Below are positions 22,761 to 33,800 of a stretch of 64,000 nucleotides of DNA, piece by piece. Location of the stretch: positions 15,950 to 79,949 of the forward strand of contig NMRA01000845.1 in NCBI GenBank assembly GCA_002633005.1. The letters are read 5' to 3'. This stretch comes from Phoronis australis. Lineage: Eukaryota; Phoronida; Phoronidae. The notes below the pieces were generated by a model. The model worked only from the letters and a program-made list of their open reading frames with translations, was not told the origin of the DNA and did not search any database. Position 1 is the stretch's first letter. Every line of letters begins with the position of its first letter. The translations under genes were made by a program, and so were the position numbers.

Positions 22761-22897
22761 CAGGGGCGGTTCCAGGATTTCGAGTTAGGGGAGCAGGCCA
22801 GGGTAGACACTCGCACCTCTAAGTTGCCAAATGGAATCTGGCAGAATTTTAGGGGGAGCATGGCCCCCTTGCCCCCTCCCCCTAAATCCGTCACTGC
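22761..22897. mobile_element. GGGGCGG-type MITE, copy 1
   Basis: It starts CAGGGGCGG.TCCAGGATTT and ends CCCCTAAATCC.TCACTG, short inverted ends typical of an hAT-like MITE family seen widely in invertebrate genomes. The body contains GGGGGAGCATGGCCCCCTTG. Similar copies lie at 24768-24912 and, partially, at 38218-38310. Confidence 0.65.
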
Positions 22898-23455
22898 TTA
22901 CATAAACTTTATGAAACTGGACCAATTAATGGGCTTTTTGCACACTGGCAATGGCATTTCTAAAAATAACTTACGGCCTTAGTTTAATGTTTGAGTATCA
23001 CCTACAATCCTTTGTGAATGCTAGGGATAACGAAAATCAATATTTTAACGAACACAAATCGTCCCCGGAGTTCAAAATAACACCACTGTCAGAACTGAAC
23101 AAGTCAATGTAGGCCTATCACTCCAGTAACCTTCAGGATTTATGCCGGGGTTATTTAGTTGAGAATAATACACGTTTATTTGGATTCTTTCTTGATCGCT
23201 TTCTGTTATTAACTGTACGGTCGAAGCACACATAACTAGTAGAATTAAAAACATGCAGTTAGTACTATATACTTGAGGTTCATGGCAATAGGGCCGTCCC
23301 GTATTACACTGTATTTACTCCCAATGCCGTGAGGCACATTTGTTGCCTCGTTTTCGAGCCACTGGAGTTTCATGTTATTTGTTGTTGTCTGATTCTTAAC
23401 AAGTTCTTCTCGGTTGCATTACTCTATTCGTTCTTCCTATGCTAAAGAAGTGTTC
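22898..23455. other. No recognisable gene
   Basis: Unassigned sequence between a MITE and a THAP-like fragment. Nothing recognised. Confidence 0.4.
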
Positions 23456-23610
23456 AATGTTGTGTAGTGGGCTGCAACACCGGCGTGAAAACTTTTTATA
23501 AACTGGACAAATACCCGTCTATGCGTGATCTAAAATTCTTTGCCTTCCCGACATTAATGAGAGACAAGAAAGTGTACCTGATTTCAAAAACTAGATCACG
23601 TACTTTCTTA
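23456..23610 (+). pseudogene. THAP-like domain fragment
   Basis: A continuous frame reads CCVVGCNTGVKTFYKL, then KFFAFPTLMRDKKVYL. This matches the first half of a THAP zinc finger: a C-x4-C pair, then the F-F-x-F-P box and helix. No C-x2-H partner was found before the frame closes. It may be an exon or relic of a P-type element. The triplicated block at 23727-24152 follows. Confidence 0.5.
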
Positions 23611-23726
23611 TTTCCATAATAACGGCGAATAAATGTCATCTAGAATGCATACAAAACAAATAGTGACAACATCTGACGAGTGCACTTTTCAAATGCATTT
23701 ACACTACTGTTACTGAGTGCCGAAGG

Positions 23727-24152
23727 GTGTCAGTTTGCGTTCTTTCCAGGAATCGTTATGAAAAAAACATGGAAAACTATGTCTCGACATTGTTGTTCTC
23801 AATGCAGAGTAAAGAATCATTATCAGGTAAATGCATGCAAGGTTGGTTACATTTAATTCAACCGACATCACAACAGTCACAACTCTTTCCAAGAATCGTC
23901 ATGAAAAAATGCTTGAAGACTGTGCCTCGGAATTGTTGTTCTCAATGCAGGGTAAAGACTCGTTATCCGATAAAAATATATGCACACAGACGTTCTCTTG
24001 TACTACACAAGGTTGATTGCATTCAATTCAAGTGACGTTACAATAGTCGCGTTTCAGTTTGCGTTCTGTCAAAGGATCGTCATGAAAAATGCTTGAAATG
24101 CTATTCCCAGAAATTGTTGTTCGCAATGCTGGGTAAAGAATTGTTATCAGTT
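23727..24152. repeat. Three diverged copies of an 84-bp block
   Basis: Blocks start at about 23745, 23886 and 24068. Each reads a GAATCGT(T/C)ATGAAAAA-like start (GGATCGTCATG in the third), then TTGTTCTCAATGCAG or TTGTTCGCAATGCTG, GGTAAAGA and TTATC. Spacing between copies is 141 and 182 bases. A lead motif CAGTTTGCGTTCT precedes the first and third. One plus frame gives IVMKK and NCCSQCRVK in the first two copies, but the third breaks that frame. It is a degenerate tandem duplication of unknown origin. Confidence 0.7.
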
Positions 24153-24767
24153 TTCTGTGTTTTTGCTTCTTTGACCCGTTGTCCTCAGAAATTTCAGGCA
24201 ATATTTCCAATTTCTATTTATTATTATTACTGAGACCATAGATGAGTTAATCCATAACACAAACTATCTCACTGTCCAAATCCGTGACATAGGGTGTATC
24301 ACCCATTTATGGCTTTTTGTCTGGTCTGAAGTGCACTGCACTCTTAAGATAGGAAACTGGTGGTTTTCTCGTCGGAATGTGTGAATGAATGAGCCTATGA
24401 AAAACTTACGTTCATTGCACTGTAGTCTTGATATGAACATAAGAATGAAAAGAGAAAACAAGAAATTGCGGTTTTAATATGGGTGTGCCGTCTACATTCG
24501 TCTTTAATCCGTTTTTTGTAAAACGTACTTATAGTCAGCACGCATCAGTTTGAACATTTTATAATGAACACGCGGTTTACTCCGTGGATGGGCGGACACA
24601 GGTTATCGCTGACCGGTGTTTAGCAGCTTTTGGTACAACGGTCGACTGCAGACTGGTTCGAGTTAATCACTTTATTAACTTTGGCCGCATGTACTCCAGT
24701 CTACTCAAACAAAACGTACTACGAGATGTCTGTTCTATGCTCCAGCTAGTGCTGCAAAATCTTGACC
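24153..24767. other. No recognisable gene
   Basis: Part of the 3.7 kb that separates the two halves of the plus-strand Gypsy. No feature recognised. Confidence 0.4.
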
Positions 24768-24912
24768 AGGGGCGGATCCAGGATTTTGAGTTGGGGGCGG
24801 GGCAGAGTATTAGCCAGGAATTTGCACGTCAGACACTTACAGCCCGAATTACCAAATTTAATCTGGGAAAATTTTAGGGGGCCCCTTGGCCCCCCTCTAA
24901 ATCCACCTCTTC
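24768..24912. mobile_element. GGGGCGG-type MITE, copy 2
   Basis: It opens CAGGGGCGGATCCAGGATTT and closes CCCCTCTAAATCCACCTCTTC. The interior GGGGCAGAGTATTAGCCAGGA and GGGGGCCCCTTGGCCCCC match the family at 22761 and 38218. It is non-coding. Confidence 0.7.
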
Positions 24913-24984
24913 TGGTGGCTGCCATCTTTATTCACCCCGCCATCTATTGTTTATAACAATAAGCAATACACTGCAGGGGGAACC

Positions 24985-26530
24985 ATGAAGAATTTCCTGG
25001 GGACCATTAGGTTTGATCCAAAAGTACAAACAATCTTCCATAAACCGCGTAAAGTTCAATAGGCTATGATTGATGACGTTAATCCTGAGAGTGACCGTTT
25101 GGTTTCCGAAGGTATTCTCAACTTCCAAGTGGTGGAAACCTTTGGTCTGTATCGTGAAGTCCAATAGTCAAATCAGAATGTGTGGTGATCATAAAGTTCC
25201 TGTCGACAAAGCAACAGTGCAACATTCCTACAGCTAATGATTTGTTTAACACATTATCAAGTGCTTCAGTTTTCAGTATGATTGACTTCAGCCAGGCATA
25301 TTTACAATTAGAAGTCAATCACGAGTCTCGCAAATTTCTGACTTTGAGTACGTTGCGTGGTGTGCATGATCTTCAGAAATTACAGTTTGATCTAGCTTCA
25401 GTTCATCACATTTTCCAGACGGTTATGGGGTCAATGCTCAGAGGCATTAAATGAGTTCTGGTATATCTTGGTGATACCTTGCACTGCATATAACCAGTTC
25501 TAGCTCGACTTGAACAACACAGTGTCAAAGCTAATCGTGACAAAAGGGAATTCACGATATGCAGCGTGTAATATTTGGGTCACATCATTATATCGTCGTT
25601 ATTGTTGACAAAACAGGTATTCATTCTACGCAAGGGAAAATTGAGGCAATTGTAAATGCCCCTACTCCCACAATTGTCAAAGAATTACAAACTGTCTTTG
25701 GGTTGGAACAGTTCTATGCAAAATTCACGAATCCTCCGGAAGGTATATTTTCTACTATTGTGCACCCTCTACATGTTCTTTTGCGTAAGAAGGTGAAGTT
25801 TGTGTGGAGGAAATATTTCCAAGATGTTTTTTGACAAGTGTAAGTTAATGATTACGTCTGATAAAGTGTTTGTACACTATGATGTTCAGAAACATCTTTT
25901 TTTGCCTTGTGATGCTTCATAAGTGGGCGTTGGTCGTGTATTCAGCCACACTTTATAAAATGGTGATGAGTGTCCGATTGTCACAGATTCACGGAAATTA
26001 AGTGACAGAGAAAAGATTTATTTGCATATTGATTGCAAGGCTTTGTCAATCATTATTGGACTTAAGAAATTTCAACAAAAGTATTTGATTGGACGACGTT
26101 TCACTGTTGTGACAGATCATATGCCTCTAGTTGAATTTTTGGCCCTATGTCAGAAGTTTCAAAATGGTTTCGCCAACCTCACAGCGTTGGGCTTTAATCT
26201 TAGAAGCTTTCACTTATGGTGTACAGTTTAGGAACTCGAAACAGCTTTGGAATACGGATTGCCTATCACGATTACCATTAGGGTACTGTGACGTAAATGT
26301 AGCGGCGAAGATGTGAATTTTCCGAGTCTGAGTGTTGATTCCTGGCAACTCTTAAAAATAGTTGTGACTCCCACTCAGAAAAGAAATTATGAGTAAGCTA
26401 CATTTTGAACATCTGGGTATTACTATGATTAAGGCTTTAGCATGTAGTCATACGGGGCGGCCCAAAATTGACAAATGGATTAAAGACATCCTTAGTTCTT
26501 GTGATGTATTTCTCCATTATCGAAATACTC
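24985..26530 (+). mobile_element. Gypsy pol: RT, RNase H and integrase start (decayed)
   Basis: The plus strand carries an RT core at 25182-25454 with PTANDLFNTLS, FSMIDFSQAYLQLEV and FLTLST. The next block (25559-25834) is the thumb/connection region. RNase H signals follow: LPCDAS near 25905, ALSIIIGLKKFQQ near 26040 and VVTDHMPLVEF near 26106. A Gypsy integrase N-terminal zinc region begins at LHFEHLGITMIKALA near 26398. Frames change repeatedly and stops occur, including between RT and RNase H. It continues the Gag half at 20086-21290 and is interrupted near 26535 by a LINE fragment. Confidence 0.75.
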
Positions 26531-26534
26531 CTTC

Positions 26535-27185
26535 TAGCTTTGGTGTTCCCAGCATTGCAGAAAGGCATTACTGTAGCCAAGGCTGTTCAAAGCCCCTTCC
26601 ATCCGTTACCTAGTCAACTGAAGACTGCACTTGACAGATGCTTGAACAACGTCCCTGCAAAAGAGACCTATCGCCTTCACCCAAGACCTTTCCGCAGTGC
26701 GTCCTACCAAAGATTGAGCAGGTGCTCGTGGAATTTCGCTGCTGTAAACGCAACCATGGGCCTCATTGGCCAACACATGGTCGCACAAGTTGCTGCATGA
26801 CTGCCAGTGCAAGAACTAGGTGAGAGTCCGAATATCACCATTGCTTTCAACAGGGAAGCACGGCAATGGCCTCCTGAAGTAGCCCAAGCATTGTGTCGTG
26901 GGCAGTGGTGTGATCTTGGCGGTGTTAATGCCATCATGGTAGCAACAGATGGATCTTTCGATGGTACAAATAATCGTGCATGATGGGGCTACCAAATACT
27001 GTGTGCTGACAACATCATTGCAGAAGGCAGCGGCTGCCACCATGTATAAACAAGTACATGTAGTTCACGGATGGAGTTTGAAGCTATATAACGTGCCCTA
27101 ACTAAGGGGATGGTCTGGGGAGGGGATTAATGCACCAGCATATCCCCGATGATCCTGTCCGTGACAGGTAATACAGGTATATTTC
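26535..27185 (+). mobile_element. LINE 3' fragment inserted in Gypsy integrase
   Basis: This block splits the Gypsy integrase and is the same family as 7330-8217. Near 26930 both share an ATDGSFDG(E/T) segment and the following ADN.I.AEG.GCHHV stretch. Both end with GCACCAGCATATCCCC, GATCCTGTCCGTGACAGGTA and a short ACAGGTAT tail. In this copy the middle of the RNase H domain is deleted: the sequence jumps from near CGTGCCCTAACTAAGG (about 27095) straight to the 3' end. Frames are broken. The insertion is younger than the Gypsy it interrupts. Confidence 0.75.
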
Positions 27186-27189
27186 AGGT

Positions 27190-27760
27190 ATGCTTCGAAT
27201 TTTTAAATGCCATAGCCACGCTCATGTCGAGGCTCGCAAAGCATTCAAATTAATATTGCTGAGAAGGAAGGGAAATGTTTCGTTATTATTGTTGATATTG
27301 GGCTATAACCCAGCATCTAACGGTAATGATGAGAGAGGGGTCCAAACAATTAAGAAAGCTTTATTTCATTTAGTTCTTGATAACAATTGTTACAGTAATT
27401 TGAATCACAAACTGTGTAGTCTTTTGGTGAGTTAACACACCCCATAGTACCACTGGTAAAACTCCAGCTGAGTTGTTTTTGAAAAGAGAGCCTAGGTCGC
27501 GTTTTTCGTTATTGAAACCTAATTCACCCGAGCCTATTGAATCAAACACTAACACTGTTAATAAGAAGTTGCGAAGCCTAGAAACTTATCGTCCTGTGTT
27601 GCTTAAAAATAACAACATGGGGAAGCAAAATTGGATTACTGGTCGCATTGTAATAGTTTGTGAATCATTGACATATTTGGTGAAAGCACAGGGGTAAATT
27701 AGGTTTTGTCATGTTGGTCGTTCTTCACTAGGCGCTGAGGAATGTTGAAGACCACAACTT
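27190..27760 (+). mobile_element. Gypsy integrase remainder and C-terminal tail
   Basis: After the LINE insert the Gypsy frame resumes with YNPASNGNDERGVQTIK near 27303. This is the conserved integrase segment around the catalytic Glu (usually NG.AER), here reading NDERG. Downstream, TPAELF.KREPRSRFSLLKP spans a frame change near 27470 and matches the post-core region before the Gypsy end. No chromodomain or 3' LTR is evident. Confidence 0.7.
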
Positions 27761-30540
27761 GTGAATTACACAAGAGGAATGTTTCCGATGGTTTTACAGC
27801 GATAAAATGTCGATACTCTTTTCCTTATTATCATAAGAACAGTATTCCTTTTGAAGATCGTTATTAAGAGTTTTTATAAGAAAGTCCCAAATGTCAAACA
27901 GACTCTTGAGGTACAATTTATGATGACAGTGTACAGAAATGGCCAGTGGATTAAGTTACTGTAAATACTCTACATGTACAGTACTGGAGATGCTTTCCAC
28001 GATTTTTGAACTCCAAGCTTAACTCACCAACCATAATAGCTAGCTCTAGAATGAACTAAAACACAAGTTAACGCGACTAACTTCCAAACCCCACTATATG
28101 CTGCACCTTCCAAGTTTCCACGGCTGTCCGTCAAGAATCTGCCCGAGTGCCTTTGGGAATTGCTTTAAAACGTCCTGTTTTGAAAAACAACAAATTCGTT
28201 GATTTTGGATTTACTTATTTATGTATCTACGAAAATCGATTGACCAATAGATGATTGCTAATATTAAAAAGCTATTTTTGTGGACATTGATGATGCTTCA
28301 GTGAACTTTAAGTAGCAGGCTGAGGTTGAAAAATTTCCATCACCCGATCCCCAAAATAATAGCAAAGCATGCTAGACAATTTTTTCTATCTCAAATTACT
28401 CTCAAAGATCTTGATGAAAATGGGACAGCACTAAAGCATGTCCCAAAATTTACTTACACTTCAAATGACAATAAATGCGTTGCATATTGACTTGAGGACA
28501 AAGTGGTTTAAATACACAAACAAGATATTAAAAGATCATTAAGTCCTTAATTAAAATTATCCGCACTGCTCATTAACTTGAACAGATTAATTGTCTTTGT
28601 ACTTATTTGGTGATTTTGTAGTTTGCAGTAGTGGCTAGGGGCATGGCCAACCAGAACCTTTTGAAAACTGTACTGTGATTGATGATCAGCAGCGGCACAT
28701 GACGTCACTCCTAATATTCCCCTGACTGCAGCTGGCCCATATCGGGTTCTAGCCGAGTGGGTGATTTTCTATCACATCTTTAAAACTGTTGACAAAACAA
28801 TAGAAACTAACAAAAATAAATCAAACTTGCGTCAAAATAACATCAACAGCCTAAACTTTGGTCATGCAAAATGGTAAGGCTTGCAGAGCCGTCTATAGAC
28901 AACGGAGGAAACAACATCTGGACACAAGATGTAAGATACGCAATACTGATGTAAATCCTACCTAATCTACAATATAAAGGAATTCAAATTTGTGTTCAAA
29001 TTTACATAATGTACATGAAAACTTACAGACAATTACATTAGGATCTTGGTTACTCCGTGGTTAGCAGACAACACCTAATTGGGATGAACTGCAAAGCAAC
29101 CTTGAAAGTGAAACGTCTGTTCACAATGTCGTTGAAAACGGGGAAGACCTGAATCAAGCACGGGCGAGAAAAAAAAAACCAGCCTGTCTTACAAATCGTG
29201 GGCGTCACACAGGGAAGCATAAAAAGGTTCTTTCCGATATTGAAAGATATAAAGTTGACATGCCAAACACATCTAAATGTTGACATTTGCAACTTATGGT
29301 TTAAAGTACTTGTTTTTTTAAGTAGTTGACGCCGTCGTCTTCATTACTGTAATGGAAACAATTCAAGCAATGGAAGTCTTTACCAAAATCATCAACTCAA
29401 AGTGGAAATATAACGCGTTTTAGGTAGGTTAAGTGATTCGGTTAAAATGCCTCCCCATACCTTCCCAGCTTTAGTACAGGCATGGATAGCAATCATAAAA
29501 TGTACGTATTTGGGCTCAAGTGGTCCACACCAGTAGAGGCACATCAGTTTTAATTTGTAACAAGAAAAAGGTCACCATACCCAGGCTTTGAAACGAGTGG
29601 TGCGGTCAAGCTCCAAGCTATATACTTTGGAAAAATTTCCCCTGGGTTTTACTGAAACAACGCATACCCAGTTGAGCATACATGACCGCAGCTCAGATAT
29701 AAGCGCGTACATGTATATGTACATGTAGCTTTGCATACAGGCGCACTGAGGTGTCTAGATGTACCTATCCCGCGGTAGGCGGCAATTTTACTATACCCGT
29801 CCTTAAAAAATCGACTCATTCTTCTAATCAATGCAAATAGCCAAGCAAATAGCACTAGCCGTTGATATTGTTGTCTTGCAACACAAACAATTTCACGGGT
29901 CGTGTGTTTCTATAGTTCACACACTCGTTCACTATGACGTTTTCCTTCTTCTTGTGCCGTTGCTTTTTGTCTAAGCCACAGCTACATGTAGTCTTAGTGC
30001 ACTGGCATACTATTGTCTCACACATGTATTTCAGTTTTCATGTGACCTTACGTATCATTTGCCACATATTTTCAAACTCCTTACTAGCACAAAGACATAT
30101 TGTTACTACTGCATGCCCGCCGGCCTCTTGCGCAGTCGAGTAATTTGTTTTCCATGAAATGTGATTTTGAACGGTGACTTTGAAAGCGACATGTGGCTTT
30201 AAGGTCCATTGTTGTTTTTTTTTTTGCTTAGGCCTACTGGCATCGGTATTATAAAGCAGTTGCAAATCACATTTTTATAAAATAAGAGACTTGCGATTTG
30301 ATGAGTTAGTTACAGTAAATAATCACATGCTGTGACAACCACTGACATGTGATGCGTAATCCAGCTGTAACGAGGGTCCGACGTAATCACATGTAAAGCT
30401 ATGCTGTTGCTGTTAAGATTTTTGACGTCACCACTGAAATTGCGACGAAAGGCGAGACACGTACGTTCTGAAACGACTTGTAAACGGTTGAGTACACCGT
30501 ACATCAAATGCTGCATTTAATCAAAAGATGACTGTTTAAT
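27761..30540. other. No recognisable gene
   Basis: About 2.8 kb without a supported gene. The Gypsy 3' LTR should begin at the left side but was not delimited. Several TACATGTA octamers occur (about 27972, 29706-29722 and 29985). Confidence 0.5.
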
Positions 30541-30813
30541 GTTCGCAGGTAAGTGGTAATGTTTGGATGGGATGTAGTGAGGTACGTACAATAAGGTATT
30601 AAAGAGGCTGGAGTGTCAATTACAGACGGGTCAAGTGCTGTAACCGACAGGCCTACCTGTTAGTGTTGCTTACATGTACAGTATAAACGTATTCAAATTT
30701 ACCCATTATTCAAGGTGTTTTGACAGACTCGCCCGATAATAGCGTTTAGAAGGAAGTAGAGCTACACGTAAGTTCAAACTTCTTGATTAAATCAACGTTA
30801 CTCTATTTACAGA
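30541..30813 (+). promoter_or_regulatory. Conserved upstream region of Ly6-type gene A
   Basis: The 270 bases before the gene A start codon align by eye with 49545-49777 before gene B. Shared blocks include TAGTGAGGTAC or TAGCGAGGTAC, AAGGTATT.A.GA, TGTAACCGA.A.GCCTACCTGTTA, TTGACAGACTCGC.CGATA, and GAAGGAAGT.(A)GCTACACG.AAGTT. They also share the bases just before ATG. This is most likely shared promoter plus 5' UTR. The exact transcription start is not visible. Confidence 0.55.
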
Positions 30814-33800
30814 ATGAAGACTTGTCTACTTCGCTTTGTTCTTTTCGTTGCAACAACGTCGGTGATTTTGAAAGGTAATCAAAATTTAATTTACACTGTT
30901 AAAGTTTACGCCTAAGTTGAAGTAATCATCCTGTGTTTGAGTGGTCCTAATATCTTGTGAAAAAATCCTGCCTTAGCATTTAATTTCGCTACACTGACGG
31001 CACTAAACGAGATCTCACATGTTTAGTTATACGATAAGTCTGTTACAGTAGCTTTTTCAGAGTATGTTACGCTTGCCAGTACTTCGGAAAATATGTGTAT
31101 TTTTACACTTCCTTGTGCAAAAATACAACACACCTCGGTTACTATACCCAGTATACGTGTACCTATACCGAAGACAACGCCCGGGTACAAATACACTGTG
31201 CTTGGGATTCTTGCGTATGCAAAGTTCTAGTGGCACCCGAAGCATGTCTTATGAATATGGAAAAATGAATACGTACATGTACTTGCATCTTAACGAGATG
31301 TACATGTAACTGGGCAACTGAAAAGTTTACCCGCTGCGCTTTAGCCGCAGCAGCCTTGAAATAAAATAACCCCGTGCCCCAAATGGTGTCCCTGTTTGAG
31401 AATGAGTCCATTTAAATTCAAGAATCACAATTGTTACCATAGTGATTGGACCTGAATTTGTTTGAACACATTGCAACCAATGTTCAATGATCAACTTTTG
31501 CACACCTTTTAAATGGTTACAAAAATCCAATATTTTACACACGTCGGTTCCGCCTGATTAACATACATTAAGACTAGTAATCTGTCGGGGTTGTGAACCT
31601 GGTTTCAGAATAGTGAAATGTTGGAGTGGTGAACCTTCGGGGTAGTGAACGTTCCCAGCAGCGAACCGTCGGAGTAGCGAACCTGAGTCAATAGCGACAT
31701 GTAACCTCGGAAATTTCGTCCATCAAGTTTGCTGTTCGTATGAAATCTGCGGGGCCGTGCAACATTGATAGTGATTTACAAGTGAAGACTGCATTCAACA
31801 AATATTTTTATTAGGTCTAGACATACTATTTCGAGTAATGTGAACAGGCTCGTGGGGAATTTTTCAGTGCAAGAAAGCAAGGTAGTTGAGAAACGACACA
31901 GTCCTGCCTAGTGAAGTAACGTGCACTGAATTTGTGTAAGGGAAACGCCCCATGTCTTGCCATATTGTATAAGGAGACGTGCTTTGTGGTGGGGTGTAAA
32001 ATTCACAGGTGTTTTTTGAAAAATTGAAACTAAAGGAAAATGCTTGGTCATCAACAGAAATTCGAAATATTTACGAACAAACCGTACAAATACCTGGTGT
32101 GCAGTTTGGCTGCTGTTTCAGTGCCATAGAACTATTTTGAATAATACAATTTAGTTTGTTTTTCACGTTCTATGCCATGTCCTCTGATTTTGGCAAGACC
32201 GTTTCCTAGAGGGTGTTCGATCGCCTAAACATGCGTCTGCTGATTCAATTCGGGTTTCTGTAAGCGGCTGTGAATTTGGGAGGGGTTTGTCACGTTTAAG
32301 TGGTCAGTGTGTTCCGTATAGTCTTTAATTCATTACGGTCTCCTTCGGCTCAGTCCCGAAAAGGGAGAGCCTAGACCCCGGCTCCTCGCCGGAATTTTAA
32401 CGTTGAATGCCACCGATGACCTTTTGGCAAAACGAACAACGAAACAAGTACAGTTTGTGCGTCAGATATCAAAATCATAAAGTCATTTTTTATTTGGTCT
32501 GATGGTTTGAGTAACAAAACATGTTAGCATGGAAATTACAAATTAGGTCAGTACATTATATATGTTATGAAAATTACATTATATATATCTAGGACAGTGA
32601 CTCACATCATGTAAGGAATCAGATGCTTCGTAAACCTGCCGTACAATGATTACCTGTCTGTCCTTAGAATGCAGCGCCATCTGGTGTTACTCCTGCTCAT
32701 ATACCCGGTCAGCTGACCCAAAACTTACGTACGAGTGCGTCGACCAACCGGATAACGTAACAACTGGCTCGCCAGCAATCAACTGCTCAACGTTCTGTAA
32801 CACGCAAAGGCGATACACAGGTAAGATGTATCATGACTTATTAACATTTAACAAAAGGGTCGACTTTAAAATTTTGTATCCAACTCGGACTTTGTTTTGA
32901 GCAAGCTTTTATTCTCAACTACGCAATTCCGTGTTCATAAATTAAGATTCATGAGGCAACTCAACGCCAATATTTGTGGTTTTGTTACCCCATCACATAG
33001 GTGAGCTTAAATCCAACTGTGACTCACCCGTAGTAATCGATTCACAAATTAATGCCCATGGTTTCAGGCGCGCTACTGCAGAAAACCTATTTGATAGTTT
33101 TTCTATTAGTGCATCACTTATGAAAATACGAACAAGGATAACGTTTACTTTTCAATTTTGAAAACAGACATGTTGGTTGTTTGTGTTGTTCATTTTTTAC
33201 TTTGACTCGTACGTAAAGCAGGTGCGTCGGTTTACGACCGCAACAACCATCCAATACACATTCGGCCAAGATCATGAATATCGACTACTGTAGCTCACTT
33301 CAGTTAGTGACGGTGACATCAACACGGGTGAGAAACAACATGACCGCCGGACCCAAAACATGACCGCCGGTCCTCCAAATCGGACAAAGCAAGACCTAAG
33401 GGGGTTAAATGGGACCGCCGCACCAGAAAATGGGACCAACGCATCTAAAACACTTGACCGCCAAACCACAAAACAGGACCGCCGGAGACTGAACATCACT
33501 GCCGGACAAAATGTTATCAACATGTATGCCTGTGCTTGACCCTGGTTATGACACAGCCAGCCAGTTACCTGTATGAAGACTGTCGTTAAAATATAGTATG
33601 TTTCGAGCTCCATTAGACCCCGAAATTTCACAAAGCTCTTAGTCACGTCGTCGTGAAACTCACATCAATATGTAAAGCCCAAAGGCAGGCGGGGTGCATA
33701 TAAAAAGTGGGAGTCAACCAGCACTCACCTTGCCCGTTGCAGCCGTTTAAGTGAATTACAATCTAACGAAAGCCATTTTCTTACATAATTATCCGCCTTA

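Noticed and set aside
31975-32130. Possible THAP start (CFVVGCK) in intron 1 of Ly6 gene A
   Set aside because: The cysteine spacing fits, but the following F-x-F-P box is absent and frames break at once.
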